Shown in pieces: positions 1-10,237 of a stretch of 64,000 nucleotides of DNA (position 1 is the stretch's first letter; every line of letters begins with the position of its first letter). Origin of the DNA: Termitomyces sp. T153 (Eukaryota; Basidiomycota; Agaricomycetes; Agaricales; Lyophyllaceae); NCBI GenBank assembly GCA_018296165.2, contig JACKQL020000144.1, positions 1 through 64,000 of the forward strand. Direction: 5' to 3'. The notes below the pieces were generated by a model, which did no database searches, was not told the origin of the DNA, and worked only from the letters and a program-made list of their open reading frames with translations. The position numbers were made by a program, and so were the translations under genes.

Positions 1-20
1 ACGCTACATTTCCTGAAGTG

Positions 21-209
21 AATACCTGGTCAGAGTAGGTCAAAGTCACATGATGTTCATTTTCATTATATAGCCAGTGGTAATAGCAGGATACCCAGTC
101 AGACCAGATCACATGCCTCAGGGAGCAAGATTCAAGGACAACAATACCTGGTCAGAGTAGGTCAAAGTCACATGATGTTCATTTTCATTATATAGCCAGT
201 GGTAATAGC
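21..209. repeat. 67-bp direct repeat pair
   Basis: Positions 21-87 and 143-209 are essentially the same 67-bp sequence, starting aatacctggtcagagtaggt and ending ccagtggtaatagc, separated by a 55-bp spacer. Both lie in CpG-poor DNA with no recognisable coding capacity. They may be the edge of an older repeat family lying left of the window. Confidence 0.85.
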
Positions 210-612
210 TAGAAGGGAGCAAAAATTGAGGACAAGAATGTTGCAATCCAGCTTGCAGGGACACTGTGAGCATGGGCCAGGGAGAGCATGGGCCATGAAA
301 ACACAATGGCAGTCAGGGCCACAGTCAGGTTTGGTCTCTTTGTCTGCAGACAAAGAGACAATGGACAAAAGAATATATATATACTACATACTGATATTGG
401 TACCCACAGTCAATTGCACAAAGACTGAAGGTGAGGCTACAATACTTAGTACATAATCTGGACATTTTACTTACAATATCATATGGACTTACTTGCATCT
501 GTGCTGTATAGGTATGCACTAAATATCAGTCGATTGCACAAAGACTGAGGACTACTTACATTTGTGCTGTATAGGATTCCACTTCCAACAAAGAAAAGGA
601 TACTGGTCAGAC
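210..612. repeat. CpG-poor non-coding flank with degenerate repeats
   Basis: No gene is seen. Two related segments recur here, at about 405-515 and 527-575. Each has a cacaaagactga motif followed by ttgtgctgtatagg or a close variant, which suggests an old tandem duplication. The stretch ends at the 5' LTR of the family A gypsy element. Confidence 0.5.
334..359. repeat. Perfect 26-bp palindrome
   Basis: Two 13-base arms (gtctctttgtctg and its exact reverse complement) meet with no spacer. The site lies in non-coding repeat DNA left of the first gypsy element. It could form a cruciform or hairpin. Its function is unknown. Confidence 0.9.
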
Positions 613-981
613 TGTTAGGGGACTTTTATTTCCGACCTCCACCAACCTATTCCAGCATCTCTGCAGCTTGTTTGACATCTCCAGGGGTCATTCCAGAGCC
701 CTGGAGAACTCTGGAGAACTGCAGAGTTCTCCATATTACTTCACCAATCATTGTCCTAAGGTTAGGACTAGCTCTGGCCTTCTGTACAGTAGTTCCCATG
801 CCTCCACCACCTGCTGATGCACTGTGCCAAGTAGTGGGGATCCTTAGACTTATTCTCTTTGGATTCCCCTCTGCTAGGTGATTAGTTACTGATTGTATTA
901 TTGTCTACTCTTCCTAATATTTTGGATTCCCCTTTGCTAGCTGTGTGACTCTGCTCTGCTGCCCTGGAGGTTGCCCTTACA
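613..981 (+). repeat. 5' LTR, family A gypsy
   Basis: It begins TGTTAGGGGACTT and ends CCCTTACA, 369 bp. It aligns along its length with the copy at 7,361-7,730, with many substitutions, so the insertion is old. Confidence 0.9.
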
Positions 982-1384
982 GCAGAACACGTCTCCTAAA
1001 ACTGGTCTGGAAGCCCCTCATAGCTACCAGAAACCTCCAAGCCACTATCTGTTGCTTCCACACTGGGATTAAGCACTGCAGAGTTCTATGTCTCAGCTCA
1101 CCAACCCAGACACCCTTAAAGGCTGTGGCCCTGCAGGACAAAGCCTGGACCTGCCTGCTACACCTAGAAACCCAGGTACAATTAATGCAATCATCTCTCA
1201 CCCACCCTACAACTAAACTCCCTACCCTCCACCAAACCACAGATCTTATTTCCCAGTTGCTCCAGGCACTGCTTGAATGCCTAACTCCTACTCCCACACC
1301 TCTCCTGGCTGTGGAACAGCCCAGACCACATCTGCACCTGTCTCTGTAGCTCTGGTGACCCTACAGCCACAGATCCCATGCCCT

Positions 1385-2290
1385 GTGCTACCAGATGTGT
1401 ATGATGGTGCTTGCTCTGGCAGGGAACATTTCCTCCAATCCTGCCTCACCTACATCCACTTCAGTAGGGATGCCTTCAACTCCCATGTATTGAAAATAGC
1501 CTGGGTACTGTTGTACATGAAGACCAGATGTGCCTCCAGCTACACATTATAGTTTTCCATTGACCTGGAGGTGTTGGAAGTTTCCTGGACTGAGGCACCT
1601 TCAAGAAGGACTTCCACACAGAGTTCTTCCCACAAGACTCCACCAAGACCACAGCCTTGACACTACACAACAGGAAGCAATATGGGCAAGGGAAGTGTAT
1701 GCTGGATGAGTACATCAACTTGTTCTGGGTTCTAGTTGAGCAGGCCACCTACTCCAATGGCCTTCAGTTATGGCTCACCTTCTGGGATGGCCTGCACCCT
1801 GCACTGATGGAACACATTGACAATCTTGTGGAGGGCCACCTGGACAACAAAAATATTGCTTCATGGTATAAGGTGGCTTGGGATCAATGGCAACTCATGG
1901 AGATTCAGAGAGAGCTCCACTGCCCACATTCTATGCTGCACCTGGCTCCAGTCACCAGTTTCTGCCACCCCACACCTGCTTGCCCTACACCAGCCCCTAC
2001 TCCTGCCATCCCCACAGCACAACCCCTGCCACCAGGTATCCCCATGGACATGGATGCAGCCAGACAGCTCCACACCATGCCACTACTGTACCAGAGATGC
2101 CAGAAGCCTGGGCACTTTGCATGACACTGGTCTGGAGGTGCATTACCTCTCCATGACAAAACAGGAGGAACTCCTCCTGCAGCTGCTGGCTGTGAAGGAT
2201 GCTGCTGGAGCTCTGTCACCAGATGAACCAATACCAGAGTTGACCCCAGAGGAGATCAGCATGTGTGCATCACCCTCAGAGCTGGAGGAG
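1385..2290 (+). pseudogene. Decayed gag (capsid/nucleocapsid), family A gypsy
   Basis: Gag packages the element RNA into virus-like particles. The retrotransposon gag capsid fold can be followed in shifting frames. From about 1,400 there is a block with FLQSCLTYIHFSRDAF. From 1,657 there is a cleaner frame with LHNRKQYGQGK, LDEYINLFWVLVEQA and the WYKVAWDQWQLMEIQREL region. It ends near a CCHC zinc-knuckle remnant, CQKPGHFA. The stop at 2,122 (TGA) sits where the knuckle normally continues with Arg, which suggests CGA to TGA decay. Another frame continues to about 2,299 with an acidic tail (PIPELTPEEISM). At least two frameshifts are needed, so it cannot make Gag. Confidence 0.8.
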
Positions 2291-2899
2291 GATTTCTAGT
2301 TGAGCAATGGATGAGGTGTATGCATCCATTGCCAGGTACTAACAGGTTCTTATGTCTGTTAATAGAAAATAAAATCGCTGATGTGCTCCTATGCCACCTA
2401 GTGCTGTGCAGGAAACCTACAAGGAGGGCCTAACACTAGTCACTAGATAGGGTAGCTGGCAGTAGGAAGTTAATAGATGAGGGCAAGTCAGCAACCATCA
2501 CAGAGAACTAGAGTGAATGGGATGTGTGTGGAGTGTAAAGTGAAAAGAGTTGCTATTGCTAGCCTAAGTTGCTAGATAGTAGCAGAGAGTCACTAGTAAG
2601 AGAAAGAAAAACAAATGGAGATGAAAGAGTCACCAAGCAAAAGCAAACTAAGTAGTGGTGAAAAGGGATTTGGGTAGAGAAATGGGAGAGTGATGATAAA
2701 AAGACTGAAACAGAGGACAAACACAAAACTAGCTGCTAGCCATAGTCACTAGCATTTCTAAGTCAAGAATAATGCGAAGGGCACCCACAGTTGGTACCAC
2801 ACAAAGTTGTAATTGAGTCAGCAAGACCTGTTGCTAAGTCATTGTTGATAAAGAGCAAGAAAGAGAGAGAGGCAAAGTGAAATCTCAAGTTGGTAAGCT

Positions 2900-2900
<1 letters not shown>

Positions 2901-2968
<68 letters not shown>
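2901..2968. repeat. (AG)34 microsatellite
   Basis: A pure 68-bp AG tract. Translations through it give Arg-Glu or Leu-Ser runs and are not genes. Confidence 0.97.
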
Positions 2969-2971
<3 letters not shown>

Positions 2972-3489
2972 ACTGGGCTCTGTTTGTTTGATGGTAGTTC
3001 AATTGTTGTACAGTGGTTCTATGTACAGTATTTATACTGTTCATAAGTTCATAAGTATAGTATGGAAAATTAACTAATGGTTGCTGCTAGTGATGGCATC
3101 TGCTAAAGTGTTTATAATACATACAAGGCATCAATCTGTAACCAAGTGAAAATATAAGCAAAGTTGATATGATGTGTAAAGGGCAATAAATCTCAAGAAA
3201 AGAGCAAGTCCAATGTCAATATCTGAAGTGTAAACACTGTTCAAGTATGTTTGTAAGTTTGACAAGAAAAATGATAAGTAAGAAATCACATGACTGTCAA
3301 TATGTCCATTTTCAGTGAGAGGCTGTGTCATTGCCAGGAAAGTTGCTAGCAATTGTTGCTAAGAAAGGTCTTGGCCTTGTTCTAGACCCAAAGTTCAGAC
3401 TCCATATGATATTGCTCATGATTGATAAGTCTTGGGGTTACTAAAATCCTGTGCAAAGGATACATTGATCCAGAACTTGGGAGTAGGCC

Positions 3490-3575
3490 TCATGTGCTAA
3501 GTGTTGTGATTTGTGCCATGTCAAAATAGTTAGCTGCTGTCCAGTCCAAAATGCCAAAAATGGTGCTCAGCAACA
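3490..3575 (-). pseudogene. Plavaka-like transposase 3' fragment
   Basis: Reading the minus strand gives an FGILDWTAANY-like segment, close to FGISDWTAADY at about 17,450-17,515. The shared DNA includes tgacttgtgcca and agctgctgtcca. Only this short piece is recognisable, and the assignment depends on the better copy at 17-19 kb. Confidence 0.45.
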
Positions 3576-3769
3576 AGTAGGTCTTATCATTGCCCTTTTT
3601 GATGCTTTTCATTCTGAGACAGAAGAACCCTGATCTTCCCCTCCAGACATACAAATACCAACTCCAGAGTCCCAGCCAAGCTTCCCAACACCTCCTAGGG
3701 TCTGCTGGCACTGCCCCACCTCAGTGTGCCAAATTTCCCAACAGTATATAATGGCTTCTAGCCAGTCTG

Positions 3770-4200
3770 TCAACTTTCCATGCCTTGATGTTGAGATAGA
3801 GACCACAGACACCCAGTAAACCCATGGAGTCACTGCTCTTTTGGATAGCAGAGTGATAGGACTGTTCTTGGACTCAGAGTTTGTCAAATGCCACAGCCTG
3901 ACCATGCAACCCCTCCCCAAGCCCATTATGCTCTACAATATTGATGAAATACTCAACAAAGCAGGCACCATCAGCTCTGTATTTGACCTTGTTCTTCATT
4001 ATCAGAATCATGCAGAGCATGCCATTTTTGCTGTCATCAGCTTGGGTAGGCAGGACATGATCCTTGGTTTTACATGGCTTTGCAAGTACAACTCCAAAGT
4101 AGATTGGACCAAGGGAGAGGTAACCATGAGCAGGTGCCCTCATAAGTGCTCTGCCTGTGCTGCAGAGGACAGGGAAGAATGCTGGGCTTGTGTTTGAGAG
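3770..4200 (+). pseudogene. Retropepsin-like aspartic protease remnant, family A gypsy
   Basis: The gypsy protease cuts the polyprotein. The frame from 3,841 keeps MQPLPKPIMLYNID, the downstream strand with LGRQDMILGFTWL and a linker with VDWTKGEVTMSRCPHKC. This is the C-terminal half and beyond of the fold, leading to RT. The catalytic D-S/T-G-A signature should lie at the start of this frame. Here it reads DSRVIG, so the Gly and Ala are lost and the enzyme would be dead even if expressed. Confidence 0.75.
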
Positions 4201-4479
4201 CACATGGCCATCCATGCATGTTGTGCTGGCCCTGTCCCCTTTGCTGATCTGGACCTCCTGGATCTCCTGCCTCTGGTGTTCCCTTGTAGAGAGGCCCTCT
4301 ACAAGGATGATCAGAGTAGTGGCAGAGCCCCAAAGGAGGAGCACAGAGGGGAGTTTGGTGGCCTACACAAGGTGGAGCTCCTGAACAAAGCAGTAGAAGT
4401 GGGGGACCAGATCTACACTACTACTGTACACCCACTGCCCTTTGTTGCAGAGAGATGGGCTAGCCAGACCACATCCCAG

Positions 4480-5560
4480 TGGCTAAGATGTGTTCTCTGA
4501 GGCCTCATTTGACTTGCTCCCAGAGCACAAGAGGTGGGACCACACTATTGAACTGCTGACTGATTCCACACCATCTAGCTGTAAGGTCTACCTGCTAGTG
4601 CCCAGAAAGCAGGATGAGCTTGATGCCTTCTTGCAAGAAAATCTAGACTCTAGTTGCATTCACCCTTCCAAGTCTCCAATGGCTTCTCCTGTCTTCTTTA
4701 TTAAGAAGAAGGATGGCTTGCTCTGATTGGTCCAGGATGATTGAGTTCTCAACACCATGATGGTGAAGAACCAAACCAGGGGTTGTTCAAACCTCTTATC
4801 AAGTTCTTTGGACTCACTGACAGCCTAGCCACCTTCCAGACAATGATGAACAACATCTTCCAAGACCTCATCATGGAGGGTATAGTGTGTGTATACCTTG
4901 ACAACATTCTCATCTACACCAAAATGCTAGAAGAACACTATCAGATCACTTGCCTCATCTTGGAACATTTCCACCAGCACCAGCTCTACTTTAAACCAGA
5001 GAAGTGCAAGTTTGAGCAGACCTGGATTGAGTATCTTGGCCTGATCATCTTTCACAGGGCTGCAGAGATGGATCTGGTGAAGGTAGCAGGTGTGGCAGGA
5101 TGGCCAGAGCCCAAGAACAAGAAGGAGGTGCAGGCATTTCTTGGTCTTGCAAACTTCTACTGGAGATTCATCTAGGATTTCTTGCATCATGCTCATCCAC
5201 TGTTTGACCTTACTAGCAAGGACATTGTGTGGAGTTGGGTGCCTCCAGAGCAGATGGCCTTCAATGCCCTTGAGTGCACTGTGACCTCAGGACCCATCCT
5301 CCTTTTTCCAGATGATGACTTCCCCTTTCAGGTGGAAGTCAACAGCTACAACTTTGTCACTGGGGCTGTTCTTTCACAGGAATCTCTGGAGGATAGGAAG
5401 CGGCATCTGGTGGCCTTCTACTTCAAGAGCCTGAGCACAGTAGAGCAGAACTACAAGATCTATGACAAGGAGATGCTGGCTATCATCTGGTCATTCAAGG
5501 AGTGGTGGCACTTCCTAGAAGGCCACAGCACAAGTTTGAGGTCTGGACAGATCATAAGAA
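4480..5560 (+). pseudogene. Reverse transcriptase and RNase H remnant, family A gypsy
   Basis: RT copies the element RNA and RNase H removes the template. The fingers are seen at 4,490-4,726 (SPMASPVFFIKKKDG). About 60-70 residues of fingers/palm are missing after VKN at about 4,770. The palm and connection are at 4,760-5,175 (LFKPLIKFFGL, YLDNILIYTKMLEEH, WPEPKNKKEVQAFLGLANFY). The RT/RNase H domain is at 5,190-5,530 (FVTGAVLSQES, YDKEMLAIIWSFKEW). The active-site motif Y-x-D-D reads YLDN. The altered codon (4,903-4,905, AAC) differs from a GAC Asp codon by a CpG-to-CpA change. An in-frame stop at 5,173 and others interrupt it. Confidence 0.88.
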
Positions 5561-5879
5561 CCTCAAATACTTCTGGACAGCCAAGAAGCTCAATTGCTGA
5601 CAGGCCTGGTGGTCCCTTTACCTTGCCAATTTTGACTTCTCATCACATCACAAGCCAGGCCAGAGTATGGGGAAACCAGATGCCCTGTCCCAAAGAGTGG
5701 ACCATGGCATGGGAGGGGGGGAGGACAATAGCAACATTGTGCTCTGTCCCAAACTGTTTGCAATCTGAGCCATGGAAGGTCTAGCCATCAAGGGAGCAGA
5801 GGTAGACATTCTCTGGGATATCCAACAGAATAATTGGGACAGTCAGCAGGAGGAACTTGTCTTGCAGGCAGCTTAGGCA

Positions 5880-6850
5880 CTGAAGTTGGGATGCATCACT
5901 GGCATCAAATCAGTCTCCCCAGACAAGTGGGTCCTTCAGGATGGGATCTTGACCTTCTGGGATTGTATCTATGTGCCCAATGTTCTGGAGCTCTACCAGA
6001 GGATTGTTAGAGCAACACCACAACTCCTGCATTTTGGGGCACTCCAGACAATGGAAAATGTTGGAGCTAGTATTGTGGAACTACTAGTGGCCTCAGATGT
6101 CCCAGTATATTGGGTCCTACACTAGTACATGCAATCTCTGTCTCTAGACCAAGACCCAATGCCGCCTTCCCTCTGGACAGTTACACCTGCTGCCTGTGCC
6201 TGCAGAACAATGGAGTGTTGCCTCTATGGACTTCATTGTAGAGCTCCCCAATACTCTAGTCACAATGCAATCATGGTGGTGGTGGACCTATATGGCAAGT
6301 GAGCACACTTTATTCCAACCCACACACACCTGCTCCACTATGGGCACCACAAACGTGTATTGAAAGAACATCTGGAAGCTCCATAGCCTCTCTGGTGCCT
6401 ATGTCTCTGACTGGGGACCATAATTTGTAGTGGACTTCATCAGGGAGCTCTACTGACTACTTGGCATGAAGCTTCACACCACTACCTATCACTCACAGTC
6501 CAGTAGCCAGACCAAACATGTAAACCAGGAGTTGGAGCAGTACCTCTGCCTTTTCTACAATGAGCACTGGGATGACTGGGATGAACTCCTCCCCAATGCC
6601 AAGTTCCAATACAACAACTACATCCATGCTTTCACCCAATTTTCCCCATTCTTCCTTGACACTAGATGACACCTGTGCATGGTCTTTGAACTCTGGGCCC
6701 AACCCTTGGAGAATGAAGCAGTGAACAAATTTGTGGACTGGATGAAGAGGTCACAGGAGGAGGCCTGAGCAGTGCTAGCAAAGGCAAAGGATGACATGAT
6801 GCAATACTACAACTGTGGAAGGACCCTGGGGCACAAATACCAACCTGGAG
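5880..6850 (+). pseudogene. Integrase remnant, family A gypsy
   Basis: Integrase joins the cDNA to target DNA with a DDE core. The H2C2 zinc-binding region is only partly traceable near 5,980-6,150. The first catalytic Asp is visible as MDFIVELP near 6,218, followed by HNAIMVVVDLYGK. The second lies near 6,412 (SDWGP). The third block at 6,466-6,669 runs through QTKHVNQELEQYL and DDWDELLPNAKFQYNN. The usual catalytic Glu in QTERVNQE is Lys here (AAA at 6,514-6,516) and the next residue is His rather than Arg. Both can be CpG-to-CpA changes. Several in-frame stops are present. Confidence 0.87.
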
Positions 6851-7094
6851 ATTGAGTCTTCCCCCATGCCTCCAACATTATGACTACCTGGCCCTCAAAA
6901 AAGCTGTTGCACCACCAGTTGGGACCTTTCATGGGGGAACAGCAGGTAGGGCCCCTAGCCTACTGATTCCAGCTCTCTGTGGGGATGCACTAGCTTTGTC
7001 TGGTGTTCAATGTGGTCAAACTGACTATGGCCTCAAAGGATTCTATTCTGGGGCAACATCTGCCACTTCTGCCACCCCCAGTGGTGGTTGACAA

Positions 7095-7290
7095 CAATAA
7101 GGAGTAGGAAATCCTGAATAGTTGTTTATTCTGGAGACAAGTACAATACAAGGTGCAGTAGAAGGGCTATGGAGTTGAGGATATATCCTGGGAACTATGA
7201 GAGAATGCACACACCCCTGGACTCATCAAGGACTTCCATAGGAGACACCTGGACACTCTGCACACTATATGAGGAATCTACCCTATTTCA
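7095..7290 (+). pseudogene. Chromodomain remnant at the integrase C-terminus
   Basis: Chromodomains of gypsy chromoviruses steer integration to marked chromatin. One frame across two stops reads QYKVQ-stop-KGYGVEDISWEL, then ENAHTPGLIKDFHRRH. This is the typical RWKGY...SWEP.EN...L..FH pattern. The Trp of VRWKGYG is TAG (7,159-7,161) and another stop is TGA at 7,198-7,200. It lies directly upstream of the polypurine tract and 3' LTR. Confidence 0.8.
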
Positions 7291-7360
7291 CTGGCAGACT
7301 AAGCAATCAGGGACTTTTTCTACCCCACACATTGAGACACCACATGCTAGAGGGGAGTGA

Positions 7361-7730
7361 TGTTAGGAGACTTCCATTTATGACCTCCATGACCTATTCC
7401 AGCATCTCTGCAGCTTGTTCAATGTCTCCAGGGCTCATTCCAGAACCCTGGAGATCTTCAGAGAACTGTGGAGTTCTCCATATTACCTCATCAATCATTG
7501 TCCTAGAGTTAAGACTAGCTCCAGCCTCCTGTACAGTAGTTCCCATGCCTCTGCCACCTGCTGATGCACTGTGCCAAGCAGCAGGGATCCTTAGACTTGT
7601 TTTCTTTGGATTCCCCTCTGCTAAGTGATTAGTTACTGATTGTATTGTTGTCTACTCTTGCTAATATACTTTGGATTCCCCTCTGCTAGCTGTGTGACTC
7701 CACTCCACTGCCCTAGAGGTTGTCCTTACA
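7361..7730 (+). repeat. 3' LTR, family A gypsy
   Basis: It begins TGTTAGGAGACTTCC and ends TGTCCTTACA, 370 bp. It is preceded by the purine-rich tract AGAGGGGAGTGA (7,349-7,360), which serves as polypurine primer. This fixes the + orientation of the element. Confidence 0.92.
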
Positions 7731-8215
7731 CCTGCTATCCCCAGAGCTGTCCCAGTAGTCAGTATATAAGTCATAGAGTAGCATTCTGTTCCTTGTGGCT
7801 ATAAGAGGCTTTCAGACCAGTTTTAAGAGACTTGTTCTGCTGTAAGAGTGACCTCCAGGGTGGTGGATCAGAGTCACACAGCTAGCAGAGGGGAATCCAA
7901 AGTATATTAGCAAGAGTAGACAATGATATAATCAGTAACTAATTATCTAGCAGAAGGGAATCCAAAGAGAACAAGTCTAAGGTAAGGATCCCTGCTGCTT
8001 GGCATGGCACATCACTGGGTGGCAGAAGCATGGGAACTACTGTACAGAAGGCTAGAGCTAGTTCTAACCCTAGAACAATGATTGGTGAGGTAATATGGAG
8101 AACTCCATGGTTCTCTGAAGATCTCCAGGGTTCTGGAATGAGCCCCAGAGATGTCGAACAAGCTGCAGAGATGATGGAATAGGTTACAGAGGTCAAAAAT
8201 GGAAGTCCTCTGACA
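7731..8215 (-). mobile_element. Family A LTR (-) with short internal stub and a B-LTR fragment
   Basis: 7,841-8,215 is a 375-bp family A LTR in minus orientation; on the + strand it starts tgtaagagtgacctcc and ends tcctctgaca. 7,791-7,840 matches the first internal bases after the 5' LTR of the 613-7,730 element. This LTR is therefore the 5' LTR of a second, minus-strand copy that is cut off almost at once. 7,733-7,790 (gagctgtcccagtagtcagtatataag) matches the TATA region of the family B LTR in + orientation. Confidence 0.8.
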
Positions 8216-8244
8216 TTGACAAGCAGGAGTGGGACCTGGAATGG

Positions 8245-9030
8245 GTAGCAGAGCAGATGGGTGAGGGGCACAGGTGTCAGGTGTTAGGCCAAGGGTCCAA
8301 AGTGGAGGGTAGAGAAGGTGGAAGGCAGTCTGCAGTGAAGGTGGAGCCTCTGCAGAGTGAGTGGAGAGAAGGGGCTCTAGAAGTGTGCAACAAGGGCAAG
8401 CAGAGGGCTTCCCCCTCACTGGAGGTAGGGCCCAGCAAGTGGCCACAGGGCAGGAAGTCAATAGTGGGCCCTCCTGGGCCACATGTGTACTTCCCCAGGA
8501 TGGGAGCTTTGATAGGAGGGGGGGGGGTCTGGGAGGATTTCTAAGCCATTCCCCTTGATCTCCAAGACTCTCTTAGGCTGATGGGTAGAGGCATTGATGG
8601 GGATGCTGGCAACCCACAAGAAGGAGCTCTAGAGGGTGGGGGAGGATTGTGACACCATGCAGAGGGATAGAGATGCAGCATGGTGGGACAGAGACATGGC
8701 ATAGTAGAAGCAGAAGGTTGTTACATGGATGGCCACTGAGCAGTTGCTGGAGATTCAGGGGTTGTGGGAGTGGCTGGGCCAACTGGAGGTGCAGGCAGAG
8801 CAGAAGATGGAGGTGCAGCAGGGAGCATCTGCAGCAGGGGTGTCCTGGGCAATGATGGAGGCTAGGAGGCAGCATGAGAAGTGGCTAGCCAATGAGGTGG
8901 CCTTGAGGTGGAGGGGGATTATGCATGAGTTGTCTGTTTCTTTGCATGGTTCTACTGATGCAAGTTGATAGACTGGGTCTGGGAGCATCAAGTTCTCCTG
9001 AACAGAGTGTTGGCTGCTCATGCATCAATA
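8245..9030 (+). pseudogene. Coiled-coil ORF antisense to family B (copy 1), broken
   Basis: The + strand frames contain EVCNKGKQRASPSLEVGPSK, GPPGPHVYFPRMG, then QLLEIQGLWEWLGQLEVQAE and MEARRQHEKWLANEVALRW. The other B copy has the same blocks in the same order (DKGKWRAS, EAGPSK, GPLGPHIYSP, MEAARQKKEWLVSEVALGQ). A basic, Pro/Ser-rich N-terminal part is followed by Glu/Gln/Arg-rich helices likely to form coiled coil. The agreement between copies at protein level supports past coding on this strand, opposite to the LTR direction. The function is unknown. A G10 run near 8,518 and stops break it. Confidence 0.6.
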
Positions 9031-9705
9031 GAAGATGGCCTGGCATAGGTGCCCAGGGAACTTTCTCTAGAGTTGGAGCAGGGGTTTTTGCAGATGGTGC
9101 AATCACTGGTGGGGCACTGATGGAGAAATGTGGCAACCCCTGGAGCATAGTGGGAGGTGGCAATTAATGTGGAAGAGCCCCTGCTAGGGTATCCAGAAGT
9201 ACTAGCCTTGGTGGTTGCCCAGATGGAGGTGGACTTGGTGGGAAGGATAGCAGAGGGAGTTTTGGAGGGGGAGGGGTAGTGATGGGGCAGTTGGACCTCT
9301 TTTCTTGTTATCTTGCATTTCCAGTAATACCCTCTTTGTACCATCTTGTATCTGTAGTCCTGTTTATGTTAATTTTCTCAGAGTTCTGGCAAGCATATGA
9401 AGTTTCAGATTATGTGAGGGAATGAGAAAATGGAACATGTAGGAAGCTACTTGCAGGAGTTGAATTCCTGATAAATCCAGAGGAGGGGGTTATGCCCACT
9501 AATGCCATCTGTATCAACTAGTCCTGGGGGTGCTGGGCTTGGTGGAGCATTGCAGACAAGGGTTCCAGAGTTGGCAGGGATGCTAGAGGAATTTCTGCAG
9601 GGCTTCTAAGTGTTTTGATGGTGTGAGTTGGCATCTGTTTGGGGGCATTGACCAGGAGGGAGGTTTGGAGATAGTTAGGCAGAGGTGCTTCAGGCCTTGG
9701 GGTTA

Positions 9706-10237
9706 TATCATGACCCACAGCATTATGACACTGGATACTGCTTAAATAGTACCTGCAACTTGTCAAGCCAGGCTTGACATTGTGGACTTTTGGTCCAGTT
9801 GGTTGATCACTTCTATTGCAGAAGTTGTGGTCATCATAGAATGTCAAGCCTAAAAAGTCAAGCATTCAACTCTCTGAGTTGGCAAAATTCTGAGGGAGGC
9901 TAGAATTGTTGTATTGAGGTCTCTCTGAACAATTAGCTTACTGACAAGGTGTCAGGGGGCCTACTATTGAAATGAGCAGGTGCCAGAAGCCTTGATTAGA
10001 GACTGAGAGTCCCTGTATTTCCCAGTCAGGCAGCTGGTGGGCAGCCAGATGGGGCCAATGGTACTTTCATAGGCATCTTGAGGGCTCAATGCTAGAGGAA
10101 GGGCACTATCATGACCCACAGCATCATGACACTGGATACTGCTTAAATAGTACCTGCAACTTGTCAAGCCAGGCTCAACATTGTGGCCTGTTAGTCCAGT
10201 TGGTTGATCACTTCTATTGCAGAAGTTGTGGTCATCA
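9706..10237. repeat. 131-bp direct repeat pair with a tRNA-like 3' part
   Basis: 9,706-9,836 and 10,107-10,237 are near-identical, sharing tatcatgacccacagca at the left and gcagaagttgtggtcatca at the right. The 3' half contains TAGTCCAGTTGG, or TGGTCCAGTTGG in the first copy. That fits the RNA polymerase III A-box pattern, and an arm ACTTC-TATTGCA-GAAGT looks like an anticodon stem-loop. No full cloverleaf or B box is seen, so this is at most a tRNA-derived remnant. The pair could equally be the short terminal repeats of a small element. Confidence 0.55.

Larger units (their letters stand above)
2300..3769. other. Non-coding insert between gag and protease, with (AG)34
   Basis: No recognisable gene of the gypsy element is found here, although intact relatives have gag close to pol. 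The stretch is A-rich on this strand and contains the 68-bp (AG)34 tract. Its right part (about 3,490-3,575) matches a piece of the Plavaka remnant near 17,425-17,515. It is probably a decayed transposon inserted into the gypsy element. Confidence 0.5.
613..7730 (+). mobile_element. Ty3/gypsy chromovirus, near full-length, inactive (family A)
   Basis: An LTR retrotransposon of about 7.1 kb with two LTRs (613-981 and 7,361-7,730). The order is gag, aspartic protease, reverse transcriptase, RNase H, integrase, chromodomain, which is the arrangement of basidiomycete chromoviruses. All coding parts are broken by stops and small indels, and key catalytic residues have changed. About 1.4 kb of non-gypsy sequence (2,300-3,770) separates gag from protease. 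The 5-bp flanks (cagac left, cctgc right) do not match, so no target-site duplication survives. The right flank is directly followed by another LTR remnant, so the end may have been rearranged. Fragments of the same family recur at 7.8-8.2, 27.7-30.1 and 34.7-35.5 kb. Confidence 0.93.

Noticed and set aside
2763..3077. Open frames through the AG microsatellite on both strands
   Set aside because: They only encode Arg-Glu or Leu-Ser runs from the simple repeat.
3609..4344. Minus-strand frames of 105 and 156 codons
   Set aside because: They are shadows of the + strand gypsy protease region, whose motifs are recognisable.
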